64,000 bases of DNA from Acridotheres tristis (lineage: Eukaryota; Chordata; Aves; Passeriformes; Sturnidae): contig CM072919.1 in NCBI GenBank assembly GCA_037013685.1, forward strand, positions 34,473,820-34,537,819, in the 5' to 3' direction. Below are positions 1 through 13,500 of the stretch, one piece after another. Both the position numbers and the translations under genes were made by a program. Under the pieces are notes generated by a model. The model saw only the letters and a program-made list of their open reading frames with translations. It searched no databases and had not been told where the DNA came from. Within the stretch, counting starts at the first letter, position 1. Every line of letters begins with the position of its first letter.

Positions 1-3000
1 GCTTCATAGACAATAAAGACTGCTCTGAGATCACTGTGGTTTTCCAAGCAGTAGTGCAAGTAACTACTTAAAATTTCACCTCCTCTTCTTAAAACCATTC
101 AAAGAAAATTTCAAAGCATGACTGTTTAGGATTATGTTTTCTGCTTCTATCTGCATGTATTTGCCTGCACAGAATATATATGGCTTTTAGGATTCAAAGC
201 CAGCCATCATACTCAAAGCTGAGAAGAACATGTTCTCTACTTGTCATAGTTGTGGTATACAAATGCAAATGACGGATTTTAGGGTTCGGACTTTTCCCCC
301 AAATTATATTATTTCATAACTACATCCATGACAGGCCCATTACATTCAGGAAAACAAATAAGCAGAAAGAGGGACCGTTATAGCCCCTGTTTAACAGCAG
401 GGTTCAGTTCAGTTTGCCTTGTCCTCTGTGTAAGGACAACTTCCTGCTGAGCTGTCTCATGTGTATGCCATTTCTGAAGGTCACTTTTGCTTGGAGCCTG
501 ACCCCCAGGCACTCCCTGTGCATCAGAAGGGCATTGGCTGGTGATCTCTCAAACAGAGCACTGTCAGGCACTGCCAAGCCTTACCAATCCAAGCAAGGGT
601 AGACATCCAAGAGTACTTGGAATAAAAATTGTCTTTTTATTTTGTCTAAGAGCCCAGTCAGTTGGGGAGGCTAGAGTAATTAAGAAATGAAGCATACCGT
701 TTTCTGCAGCAGAGGAAATGCAAGCATTTTCCTTTGGCACAATATGAAAGGAAGTGGCTAGGTGGAAACTATTTGTCATCATGAATGATCGTTTTAGTTT
801 CTCGTGTCGGCATTTGCAGGAGACCTTATCTGAAGGGGTGTATATGTGGTTGCAGTGTTAAGATATTAAAAAAAAAAATACAGCTGTTGAGGTCCCTGAA
901 TATGATGGAGTCCTGTAGTACTTTTCTCCTGTGTTCAGCCTTCCAGTTGCCACTGTCAGAGGTCATAATGACAAAAATAGGGATTGCAAGTGACGAGTGG
1001 GAAGCCACAAAAGTCCTGAAAAAAATCCCCAGCAATCCATGAGTAATTATGCACTTCCAGAAGTCAAAACATAATCTTTCTGTATTTTGGGCTGCAAACC
1101 CAAAAGAAATGTTATGTCTGGAAAAAATTATTATGGACTGTTTTGATTCAATCGCACAGTGTGTAAAATGATTGTACATCCTAGGGACTGCAGGATTATC
1201 CCAAACCACATGGTTAAGTTAGGTTAACCTCATGTTAAACTTTATCATAAGGTTGCAAACAATCTCACTTTTAAACCACAGATGTTGTTATTATGGTGTG
1301 TCAAAGCTCTCCATATTTTTGGAAAGTAGCAAGATAAGGTAATGTAAAAGTTCAGTGGGACAATAAAAACAAAGGTTCAGTTTGGGTTTTTTTCGCTTAA
1401 ACTGGGTCTGAGCCTTGTTGTTCAGTGAAAACAAGAGAAAAGATGCTCACATATTTTCACTGAGCACTCAGATGTAGTCCTATAAGCAGCATACTAGATT
1501 AGCAGCATAGATAGTTTTGCCTACTGTGCCCAGACCTTATCAAAATGTTGGATTCAAGCTTGAGCTTCTACTGGTTTCCCCTAAGTCAAAGAATACAACC
1601 CTGGAGGAGTTCGGGGGTTTTTTTTGTTATTTTTAGTTGGTTTGTGGGGTTTTTTTTAGGAACTGTTTGGTAAGAGAACAACTTCTAAATGCAGGCATCT
1701 GTTGACATTGAAGCCGCCTTCACCAGCCTGCTCATTTCTCAGGTGATCTGCTCATCAAATAATAGGACTGTTGAACTCAGTCCTCAGGAGCTCAGACCTT
1801 TTTGCTGGGGAGTCTCTATTTGAGTGGGAGTTGCCAAAGCTAGAGGCTGCCTGTCAGTATACTATGCCAGAAATCAAAGGTGAGAAGGCAGGAGAGGAGG
1901 CTATGCCTGGCCCTGGGGTGCATCCTGACACAGCCCTCCTACTGTTGGGTTTTTCATAAAATCTCTGTCAGATCTGAATGCCTTTAAGGAGTTGATACCC
2001 TTGTCTTAAAATTATTTTGTTTCATAAGCATTCTAGGACTGGTTCTGCATGTGTATTGAAAGGCTAGAAAGTTCAAAGTTTATTTTCTAGCTCTAATTCA
2101 CGCCTTCTTAAACTGACCTTACAGCATCTAGGTCATTCCCTCCCACCTTTAATTCCAGCATTCTCACATATACAAAAATTTATGCTGGGTATTATGTCGT
2201 AAACCCAGATCAACAGACAAGTGATTCAAGGAAAAAAATAAAAATATGCAGTGCGCATAAGCACTTATTCATTTGTTATTCCCAATATAGTATCAGTATT
2301 TACTAAATTAAATCATAATCCCTATAGTACATCCCGTACAAATCTTTTGCAGATAGATATCTTCAAGTATTAGCTTGACCGTTCAGCTGACTCTTTCAGC
2401 CCTTCTAAATTAAAGTATACATTTTTTTTCCTTTCGTAATAATGCCTTTGCATTTATCCATGGGCTTCCTGCATAGTTTTTGTGAGCAATATTTACTTTG
2501 TTTCTCCTTGAAAGACCTACTCTACTAAACCATTTATTTTTCTGGATAAGTTTATTTTCACTCTCATTTTGCTAGAGCCAACTTGATGAGACCAGAGAAG
2601 CAAGGCTGATGCAAAATAGTGCAACTGAGAAGAAAAACTGACTGAACACCATTATAAAAGCTGAAAACCAATTTGTGATCATGATCGTTAAAATTCCAGA
2701 CAGAAAAATTACAGAAAGGATTCTAGACCAGCAGATTCATTAAATCCCAAAATCTCTCTCTTGGTCACAGTACTCACTTAGTGTGACCAATTTTCAACTC
2801 CAGGAAGAAAAAATAAAATTCTTTTCCATTAGCGTGGGAAGATATTGAAAATTGGGAAATTCAAGGCTAATTGAGCCATAAATTATTGTTTCGGCAGTCT
2901 CCTATGTGACATTTTCAAAATGCCAGTCTCAATAAATCAATTAAACATACAACATCTGAATTTGCTAGAACAATGAAGTTAAGCGCCATGGGTAGTATGG

Positions 3001-6000
3001 CTTCCTGACTAATACTACTTTCACACACTTGCATGAAACATTATGATGGAGTTTTTTATTTCCTGAAACTTACTGGCATCTTTTTACTTTGTGTGACTTC
3101 TGCTGCTCTCAGCTCAGAGTGGAGGCAGCTCACTTAGTGAGAAGCAATTCCATGGTTTGTTTTCTTTCAGCATGGTCCCCCAAGCTGTACTTAGTGGCAA
3201 AGGCTCTAACAAAAGAAAGGCTGATTTCTTTCTGAGATTTTTGGTTGTGGTCATCCAACTTGGGCATTTCATGATAATTAAACAATTCTCTGTCTGACTG
3301 GTGAAAAGACTGTACTCTGTTGTTTGTAGATGTGGGAATTTAGATCTGGAGCTCATATATATTTCTTAATTTTGGGTAACTGAATAATCTGAGGCATCAA
3401 AGATTTGCAATAAAACAAAAGTTAAGTCATAGCTGTTGGGGTGGCCTTGAACCCAGTGTTTTTTAGTTTCTCTGAGTTCTCTGAGGGTAAGTCCTGAGAG
3501 ACAGTGAGTTCAGCTCCTGAGTAAAAATCTTTCTTCCCATTTTTATCCCTGATCACAGGCTTTAAGAGTCACTTGACTTTTGGAACATCCCCTTATTTTT
3601 TGCTGTGCTGTCACTGCAGTATGCAAATTTAGGAAGAAAAAGCAAAGGCAACCTTGCAAATAGACTGAGTTTGAGTCTCAGATAAGTACTCAGGGTTGGC
3701 TTTCTCCATCCTTCTGCTGTTTTCCTTGTGATTTCAAATGCTGGAAAAGACAATTAATATCCTAGAATAAAGATTTGTCTCTAGTCCTGTTTGTTTGAAG
3801 AACCTGCCAACTGTGCACAGAATACATGGAGGGCTATTTCAGGAGGAGGTATCCACCCTGGAGAATACAAAAACCAGCTACATGCTATGTGTGGATGTTT
3901 TGGGATTTTAATGGAGGACAGCTTTTGTATGGTGATGTAACATCCTTTCCCCCAGGAACTAAGCATGTATGTCAGTTTATCCAAGCAGTCAGAGAGCAGG
4001 ACTGTGCTGGAAGGCCATGTGAGGCCCTCTAATCCAGCTTCCAGGGTTTCCATGATAAGTATCTTTGAAATAGTGGGACAAAGCTGGAGGATTCACTCTT
4101 CCCAGGGTCCTAGAGAACTGTAGGGACAGGGAGTCCTGCAATTTGCAGGTCTTCGTGGAGGAACTTGAAGTCAAACAGTCTCAAGACCAGTGAGTCTACA
4201 TTGTGTCCCAATGCACAAGAGGCCTGATCTTCAGGGACTAGTGCAAAGCTACTACCTAGAAAAGTAAAATTAGTTTCCCAAGTCAAGTACCCACAGCCCC
4301 AGGCAGTAGTTGGAAGTCATGTTGCATGTGCAGGGCAAGAACAAGACTGTTTTTTCACCACGATGGAAATTGGAAAATTAAAAAATATTGGGGGTAAGGC
4401 AAGCAAGACACAAATCAAGTAGGCTTGGGAGAATCTCAATCATCAGTTGTGCCAGTGATGAGTGGGTGGGCTGCCTACTCTGAAGCCCTGACTGGCAACA
4501 GAAACTAGCATTTCTTCCCTTATTTCTTACTCCCACTCTCACCTTTGGGGAATGCATGGGTTCAGTACTTCCTGTAGTTGCTTTTGTATCCAGGCCTTTG
4601 CATTTAATATCCATATCTGGTTGGTCTCTGACATACAGGGAGCCAAGGCTTTCACGAGGAATACCTCTTGAGGACTTTGATAACCATGCATTATATGGAA
4701 GACTAAGGAATATGGCTGGCATCCCTGTGTTTTCAGGCTTCTCTGGCACAGTCTCTCTTTCAATGCTGTGCTTCTCCCAGTACAAGATTCTCTTAAACTC
4801 TCCACTCTCACCACAAGTGATTGCTCTTGGCTCACAGACTTGCAAAAGGAGGCATGTGATCTGACAGGGGCCAAAACCTCTAATATGTAAAGTTCCTGTC
4901 TCAAAAGGAAGTGAATAGACTCTGCTGAAAGCAGCAGATGCAGATGCAATGGTACTTCCCCAAACTGCTCCTCTGGGGAGAGAATGCGAGTTGTTAAAGA
5001 CAGTGGGACCACACAGCCTACACAGGCTACTACATTGCCTTGGTAGTAACTGCTACACAGTGGAAAGACCAAAGGTAGGTTGCACTTCTTGCCCACAGTG
5101 AAAGAACACATACCTCTACAAGACAGGAGGGTACCAGGAAAGGCATGACCTCAAGGAGAAGTCAGTAGCATCAGATGGGAGTGTGATTCCACCCCAGCTG
5201 AAAAACATTTATGAGACATTACCTCCAGCCATTCATAGGGGGAAATCCTGAGCAACAAAGGCGTCCAGCTATGAGCACTTGCCTAAATGTATCTTTATCC
5301 TAATGGGCAACAAAATTCTCAGCAGATGTTTGTTCTTTTGTTATCCCTTTGTATTTTTGTATTTCTCTCCAGTCTTTCATCTTAACTCTGGGCCCTCCTG
5401 TCTGATTTCCATCTTCCTCCTGAAGGTGCTTTGTTAAAGGGATTGAGATGAAGTACTTAAGTTATCCCTGTGTAGTTGATGTTGCCATGGCAAGGTTTAT
5501 TCCAGATATTTAATAAGACCTGTAAGATACAAAGGCTGTCCAGTGATACTTACTTGAATGTTGCCAGGGCAACCTGGGCACTCCTCAAAATTACTGGTTC
5601 TGTGAGCCTTCAACCATTCAAAGCATTTGAGCTGAGTTTTAGATAATCAGCTGAAAATTGTGGGCAGGTTGGTGGTTCAGCAATGGAAAGGAGTGCCTTT
5701 GCAGTCACAGACTTATCATAGAAGCATTTGAAATCTTGATCAATTAATTCCTTTGGATATTTTGAGTAAGTTTCCACTCAAAATCAGTGTCTCTGCTAAC
5801 AATATTTTCCAAGTTTCCAGCTAGATGTCTTCATATCACTTGACTTTGTCCCTCCTCATCTTCAGATCTTCAGATATGAAAACAGTGTGAAAAAAATTTA
5901 AATTACCCATAGTAGTACCAAAGTAGTTGTGCATGACCACTGAGAGTTACCTATTCAGTTAGGGACTTTTCTTATCATTGTCTTGAAATAATTCAGTGGC

Positions 6001-9000
6001 TGATTCAGCTCCCACTTCTGTGGCTCTTTGAGAGGGCAAGAATTGATGACTTCTGCTGGTCACCTGGTAACAAATGCCTTCCTGCAGAGGTGACATGTAA
6101 TCATATGATGTGACTACTCAACCAGGAAGGGCTTTGGGGTTTTTTGTCCAGGTGGTATGACCCAGGTAATTATGTGGCTAAGGGCAGTTATATTTTATTT
6201 AGATGTTGACCTGACAAGGGAGAATCTATTGACAGGCAGTGGTGCATAATGCAGGCAGATGTACGTAAATTGTAAGCTTTGAATTTAGGGCAGTGAAAAG
6301 AAAACCAAACTAAAACATTCACATGTCACAGCATGTGCACCCGAACAAACCAAACTGTCACTTTCCATGGGTCAAAGGGGGCTGTAGGAATAAGCAGATA
6401 TCCAGGGCAGAGGATTAACTGGAGTCAGGCTACAGATAGGGGAGAAAATGACCAAGATAAATACAGGGAGGATTTAGGGAACAAGTTTTGCACAGCTTTT
6501 CCAGCATCTTTAAATAGCAGGAGCAAAATTATTTGTCTGAGCTGAACATTTTCAAACCAGGAGAACTGCCAGGGGAGTGATGGAAAAGCACATTTGGGAG
6601 CTGATAATTTTCAGCTTCACCCAGAATCTTTGCAGTGCTGCTTTCAATGATTTGCTGCGCAAAAAGATGGGAGCTGAGAGCCAGCCCAATACAGAGGGAA
6701 GATCATCCCCAAGACTGACAATGCCAAGACAGGAATCTTGAACAGAAAAAGCAGTGTGATGGATTATTCAGTGTTTCTTCTGAGAGGAAAGGCATCCTAT
6801 CAACTAACCTTTAAACCCCTCTGCATAAACCAGTGACACAGAATGAGCGAACTGCCTCCAACACTTTTCAAGCTCAATAATTAGCTTTTACTTAGGGAAA
6901 GCTAAGTGACAAGTGATCTCCTGAGATAGACTAAAGCACACACGCTCTCCTGGTTGGTTGTGAGTGTCCATGTAATAGAAAAATACAGTCGCTTCTGTGC
7001 TAAGCTATTTTAGAGGTGCATACAGCGCACAGGTCATGGTGAAGATGGCAGGAGCTGTAATTCTTTTGGAGCTCTGGAAAGCCAAGGCAACCAGCCCACT
7101 GCAAAGGCCAGAGTAATTCCTTACAGAATGCAAAGCTATGTGGCTCAATAGACCACCACAAAGATGGAAAGCTCCATAAACACCTCAGATCTGAAATGTC
7201 TCTCACTCTAACAGGGGGGGAATTCAGACTCAAGGTTCCCATGTCTCTCATCTCCTTGGCAGCCCCAGCAGGCACTTTTTCCATGGTTTCTCAGGGTCCT
7301 TCTCTAGAAAGGACTTTGCAGGAGAGGTACACCTGGACAAATGCCTGCCCAGTGTAAAGTCAGTTTTGCTGCTTCTGCAAACCAGGCACTTCTGGAAAAC
7401 TCAGATCTTTGTTAGAAAAATATTTTGTTCTGTCATGCAATAAGGACCCATCAGGCTGCATCTATTGACCAGCACTGCATATGGAAGCATTTTCTGTGTT
7501 TTGCTGAAATGTCAAATGCCATTTAAGAGCTCAGCAGCCTGAAGCCAAGGATGGGAATAGTCTCTGAATACCCAAGAAAACATCCTGATGTGACATTTTT
7601 ATTCAGCCAGGCTAAGAGAGACATAAGCATCCCAAAGCCCTAGTTAGATCTTGTGGTTTTACTGTTACCACAAGACAAGGAGAACCATTGTTACTCTCTA
7701 GATAAGCATTTGAGAACTCGGTAAGTTTTCCTTTGACTACAAAACATATCTAAGCACAATAGCCTTGTGAAAAGGAGGCAAAGCAGACCAAATATTTAAT
7801 GATACATGAAAAATCTGGCTGAAGAACTTTTTGGAGTCAAAGCTGATTAACCAGGTCATTAGTATCTGACACACAGATAAACAGGTAAGGACAACAAACT
7901 GTTTTATGAAATACATAAGTTAGCTGAGATATCTTCCTTTGCAAGCTGTGAAGTATAAACTTACTGTGCCAGAAAAAAATGAGCTTCCTTGTAAACCAGA
8001 GCCATATATGAAAAGCTCTTGATGGAAGGCATCTGCACATGCTGGAAACCTCCAGCCTCACAGACGTACATTAGACTTTAATGCATTCCCATGTGGTTTA
8101 CATAGATAGATGACAAAATGAGGAATATCCGCTCTTCCCCTTCCCTGTAGGTTTCAGTGTAGATGGGGGAAATCCTTAGTTTTATACAGCAAACACACTG
8201 GCTGACTGTTGCTGATCATGTTTTTGATCATGGTGTTCAAGTTGCTTTAAGAGTACACAGAAAGTCTTTGTTAGGAGGATATGTGCAGCTTACAAGTATA
8301 AAGCATTATTTGGCTAAGGACACAAAATATTTTTAGTATTTGATGTGCAGTTCAGATGACCATCATGCTTGCCAGTTCTACAGGACACCTCAGGAGTCAT
8401 TGGTGGCCAGGAATGCATCATTCAGATGGGCTGGTGGCTGGCTCTGAGAATCCCAGGAACACAACCTCTGTGTTTCTGAGCTGCTTTCATTTCCCAGGTC
8501 AGTGGCCATAGATAGCTTTGATGACTCCATCAATTACCAACTCTGGGGTTATTCTTTACTTTAGGATTTTAATTTTCAAGATGGTGTTTTAATCCTTCAG
8601 CATCTAAAAAACTTATCTCAACAAGCTCAGTCCTTCTCTTATTTTTCTGCAGATTTTCTTACAATTGCTTCAACTACCAGCAACCAAGGGAACAAAAGGG
8701 GTGCAGAAGGACCAGGCTTATGGAGGTGGGTTGTAGTTTGCGTAGAGAGAGGTGAACATTTGCTGGAGCAGCAGAGACGAGAAAGAGAAATATATGAACA
8801 GTACAACAGTATAAAATCACATCTGATATTTGTATGGCATCTCACAGCAGCAAAAGCAGTATCTTAAGATCAGGTCTTAAGGGAACTCTAGAGGAGGTAG
8901 TGTGATAGACAGTTTCATGTGGATCACTCTGGGAAAGACCTGTTTAATGTCTGAAATTTACCTTTCCTGGAGTCAGGAGTCTGGCTGCAGAGCCTAACTC

Positions 9001-10516
9001 TGGCCACAGTGCCAAAACAATCAGGAATCCTCCAGGTTAGTGATGTCTCCCTTTCTAGTATTTCTGGAGCTCCAACAATCCAACTGTAAAGAGAGGAGAT
9101 CATGCTACAGACAAGGTTCACGCTAAGAGTTCAGCAGTACCACTGGTCCAGTGTCTGGTGTGCTGGGGAATCAGTAATTGAGAGACTTGTCTGGGCAGTT
9201 CTCCTTCATGCCTTAGCCTAGGAATCTGCAGTTCCTGCATGGGACACAGAAGAAGTAACTCCAGAGGACTCACACATGACCATGCACACTTAGGGTTGCA
9301 GCTTGATGTGAGATGTTGCAGTTTGGTTTCAAACAGCTCTTCCCTGACACTTCTGGGATAGTTTCTTTGCTGATGTACTATGAGGGTAGTTCAGGAGGGG
9401 AGGATGGGAGGAAAGGCAGAATGAATGTAGCTTGAGGTGAGCAGACTGGTATTTTTCCAAAGTGAATAAGGCAGTTTTAAGTTTTTCTACCTTGTTAGAG
9501 GCTAAGTACTATAATAGGGACATGACCAAAAAGGGCATGCATGTCCAGGGAACGCTCTGTATGTTTCAAATGCCTGCCGAGCAGCTTGCAATTGCAATGT
9601 CTCCCATCCAAAACACTGCAAACAACCATGTCAGTTTCCTAGGGCACACAGAGGGACAGCTGGGCATACAGTGAGCCAGTCCCCCTGAGCAGCACAGCCT
9701 CAGCTCCTGGGAAGTGCAGGGCGTGGCTATGGTGGTGTTTGGGTACCTGTATATCTGCACACAGTGGCTCCGTAGCCCTGCTTCTCCATCCCCACAGTGC
9801 AGATCCCTGCACTTGCAGGGTAACTGCAGAAAACTGAGCATCTTGTGACTCCCCGAAGAACTGGGCACCAACTGGGTGGTGAGAGCATCTTTGTTTCTGT
9901 TATAAGAGATTCTTCCTCATGGCCTCTACATGCAGAAATGAACGTGCAAGTTCCTGTTCTGTGCAGGTGTTGTATGAGCTCCCTCCCATGCAGCATCTGT
10001 GTCCTTTTTGCCAAGTGATAGCTTCTGCCCAAGGCCAGCCCTTTTTTTCCATTAACCAGAGCTGTTACATAGCATTGACACTTGAAAAGAACCGCACTTC
10101 TGTCATTATTTCACCATTGCTTTGCAGTGGCAGCAAATACAACATAAAATATCTCCAACTATGACATGCATTGTGGTACTGAAGAACATTTTGTTTTGAG
10201 CAAGTAGCTAGAAGGTAAAACTTGGTAAGGAGTTTGCCCTCAGAAAAATAAGATAAATGATCTATGACTTTCCTTTCTATTGTTGATCAGTTATGATAAA
10301 CATAGGGAGTCTGTAGCTTTAAAGGATAAGAAGAGTCACGATTTTCTGGGCCAAATAGTGGTGTTCCAGTGAGATCACAAGGTACTCCATGGAGATTGGT
10401 TTATGTACCCCAAAAGTCTGGATTCTCTAAAAGGCAGAGAAATTCTACCATCTCTAATCAAACTGTTTCATCCCTTTTTCTCCTGTCTTTTCTTTCCTTC
10501 CCCGTTTTGTTCAAAG
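1..10516. other. upstream intron or 5' flank of CHRNA8-like gene
   Basis: No exon, RNA gene or transposon could be recognised in this AT-rich stretch on either strand. The first receptor exon in the window begins at 10517 with coding phase 0, so at least the signal-peptide exon and the exon before it must lie upstream, or were missed here. Short open frames look like chance. A T/G-rich simple stretch lies near 1610-1665. Confidence 0.6.
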
Positions 10517-10561
10517 GATGAGAAGAATCAGGTATTGATCACCAATGCTTGGCTGCAGATG
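10517..10561 (+). CDS. CHRNA8: CHRNA8 exon 3 (inferred number)
   Basis: 45 bp, phase 0 at both ends, between a TTCAAAG acceptor and a GTGAGT donor. It encodes [15 protein letters not shown], the conserved first beta-strand stretch of nicotinic subunits. The family motif just after MQIMDV starts here, so the preceding exon must end in that motif. Confidence 0.9.
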
Positions 10562-13500
10562 GTGAGTAACCTATGACAGTAAAGTAAAGAAACTGTTTAA
10601 TTGAAAACCACTGAATGCGATTTCTTACCTGAAAAGCAAGACTGCTGTCTTATAGCTTGTGTATAATGCAATACAAGCAGCCATTTTAAGTCCTTTAAAA
10701 TTTCCTTAGTGCTCCTTTTAGAATTGAAAATTAGATTCAGGAGACTACGCTAATTCTTTGGACAGACCTGTTGACCTTTGGAGCACAAAACCAACCACAT
10801 TGTTTTGCCAGTGGATGTAGGGATCTAGTTACAAAGAGCCCAGAGTTAAGGTCTCATCACAGGTAAGAAGAGTATCTTCAAGGGGCTCAAGGCCCTCACC
10901 ATAAGCAGTGATGGGGACTTATGAGCCAGACATCCAGTAAGACCTAGGCAACCTGCACTTGCCACATCTGGGAAAATCCTGCCTCTGCCTGAAATTGGGA
11001 GTCTGGACACAGAAGTGGTCACTGGACCACATGCAGACTACTTGCAGGGGGTGGTGGTTAGTCCAGGGACCACAGAGGGCCTGATGCTGCTTTGCTGCTA
11101 GCAGCACCCAGGCACCTCTCTGGGATATTGCCTTCTGTTGTGCTTTACAAACTCCTCTATAAGCATTCCTTCTCCCTCTCTGCAACCTGCTCCAGCTAAA
11201 GATTCACCTGCACCACTCACGCAGAATAAGCAAAACTGACCTTCACTAAGGGAAGCGACCTTCTTTGCAGGAGGGAGTTTCCCATCAGATCTGCCTGGCT
11301 GCCGATGGTGAGGGATACAGTGTTTTCTTGTGCTGCATAAACAGATCTCCTTAAGGACTTGTGCACAGGAAAGAAGCAGTTCTTGAAGGAAAAACCAGTG
11401 GGAGACTTGAATGATTAAAGTAATTCTACTTTGATTTTCACAGCCAAACACTATCTCATATAAATATGTTCATCTGGGCAGGCTGTTTCTTCCTCAGCTA
11501 CCTGCTGGGATTTGCAGCAGAAATGAGCTTTTTTGTATTGCAAAAACTAACTCAGTCATACCTATATGACTACAGGATTGTTAGGTCAGAGCCTATGGGT
11601 GTCCTGTCCCTTGCAGAGATGTTCTGTAGGTGTAGTATTGATACGGGTTTCCCTTGCAAGCCTCCCATTGAGCTTCATTGTAAGTCAGAAGACTCTTCCA
11701 AAAAACCTTTCTCTGTTGAAGTGGAGGAGATGGGATCAGAAACAGCCCTTTGGCATATAAAGTTCACTTGCCTATCTCTCAGAGCAAGGTGGTTAATAAA
11801 AAAGTCACCCAATTTTTGTAACATTTAATTGTTTCCACCCAACGGAGGCTCTGACACCATGGTCGACCTACCCCACTAACCACCTCGAAAAACACTTCAG
11901 AACCACAGACCTCGTGGAGCTGCCTCCTGCCAGTGGTTCTGCCAGCCCCCCAGGAAAGGTTTGGGATGCCTGACTTCTGGCCACAAGATGAAGAGCCAGA
12001 CACTGTCTTCAGTAGTCACACTGTTATTTCCTCTATATATGCCAGCTTTTCTTAAAAATCAAAGCTGAGCATTAAACTATTACCATACTGCTGCTATTGC
12101 TGTTGGCAAAATCTATTCTGTTCCCATAATATTCCAGAGAACTTAGAAGACTTTTACAAGTTCCTATAATCTGGTGTATGTGTTTCCCAACAGTCCTGGG
12201 TTGATGCTTATTTGTCTTGGGACCAGTATGAATATCCAGGAGTGCAGAACTTGCGATTTCCTGCCGACCAGATTTGGGTACCAGACATTCTTCTGTATAA
12301 CAGGTAAGCAAGATGTGAAAGGACCAGTAGGAGACTAGAACTAAGTGCTGACAATCAGCCATGCTTCACTGACACTATGGGCCTTTTGCCCTCAATGGAT
12401 TTGGCTCTTACCCTTAAGGAGTAACCAAAGCAAGCAGGCATCTGCTAACAGATTTTTCTAATAGTCAGTCTAACTCTTCCTTGCTCTAGTTCTGCGGATG
12501 TCTTCTTTAACTTTTTCTCAATGAACACACAGAGAAAACTATCTATAGTTTCTTCAAAATTACCATATCTGCAGGAGCACTATTGTCCTGTATCTGTCAT
12601 AGTGTTTCTGATTGAAGTAAACAAATGGATTTTCATCTCACTTTCGTTATCACATGTTTATAAACCTCTCCATCATTATTCTTCTACTCTGAACATTCTC
12701 TAATCCGTTTTTCCTTCTTCAGAGATGAATCTTGTTCTCTAGACAGCATTTCTGCTGTGTTGAATGAAGTAGAAACTCTCTAGACAGCTATTTTCTTTAT
12801 GCTTTCCAGGAGGAGGGGAATTGGGGTTTTCTCTAGTAGTATCTTAATTCTGGACTTATTTTTTGATCTATTGCAAACCCCAGATGATGTCATTCAGCTC
12901 TGCTGTCTTACTAGATTTTCCCTGTTATGTCTTTCTCTGACAATTTTCAGGGTAATACTTTCTAATTACCCAGAGTAAATTTCATTTTGTTAGTTTACAG
13001 AGTTCACCATGATCCATATTCCATTCCAAACCCTCACAACAAAATATCCAAAGGAGGCCTGGAGAGACCTAGATTGTTTAAGTGTTCTTCTTTACTTTCA
13101 GCTTTGCTTCTTACTGTCTCTTTATCCCTTTTCAGTCTCTAAGAAGGATGCATACAGCTTGGTCCATATTACTGTAGTTTATAAGAACATACTGAATTTC
13201 AGATAGATCACCAGCCTCCTCTTAGTAAGAAAAAGAGATTGATTTGATGCAGTTGGCCCTTCACAAATCTGTGTCAGATGTTTCACCCCATCTTCTTTGA
13301 AGTTAGGCTGATTTGTCTATAATTTCACCTTTAGAAGAAGTCAGAATTTTCTTTCATCTCCCCTAATTCACCATGCCCTTCCCTCTTCTCCACAATCTCT
13401 CACAGATAATTGTTAATGCTTCAGAGGGTATTTTGGCCAGTCCTTTCAGTTCTCAAGAGCAAATTTCATCAGCTCTGCTGAGTAGAATCTGTCTTATCTA

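Noticed and set aside
1..10516. Exons 1 and 2 of the nicotinic receptor gene
   Set aside because: I looked for the expected motifs before DEKNQV (LERPV, SLMQIMDV type) on the plus strand and did not find them; they are probably upstream of the window.
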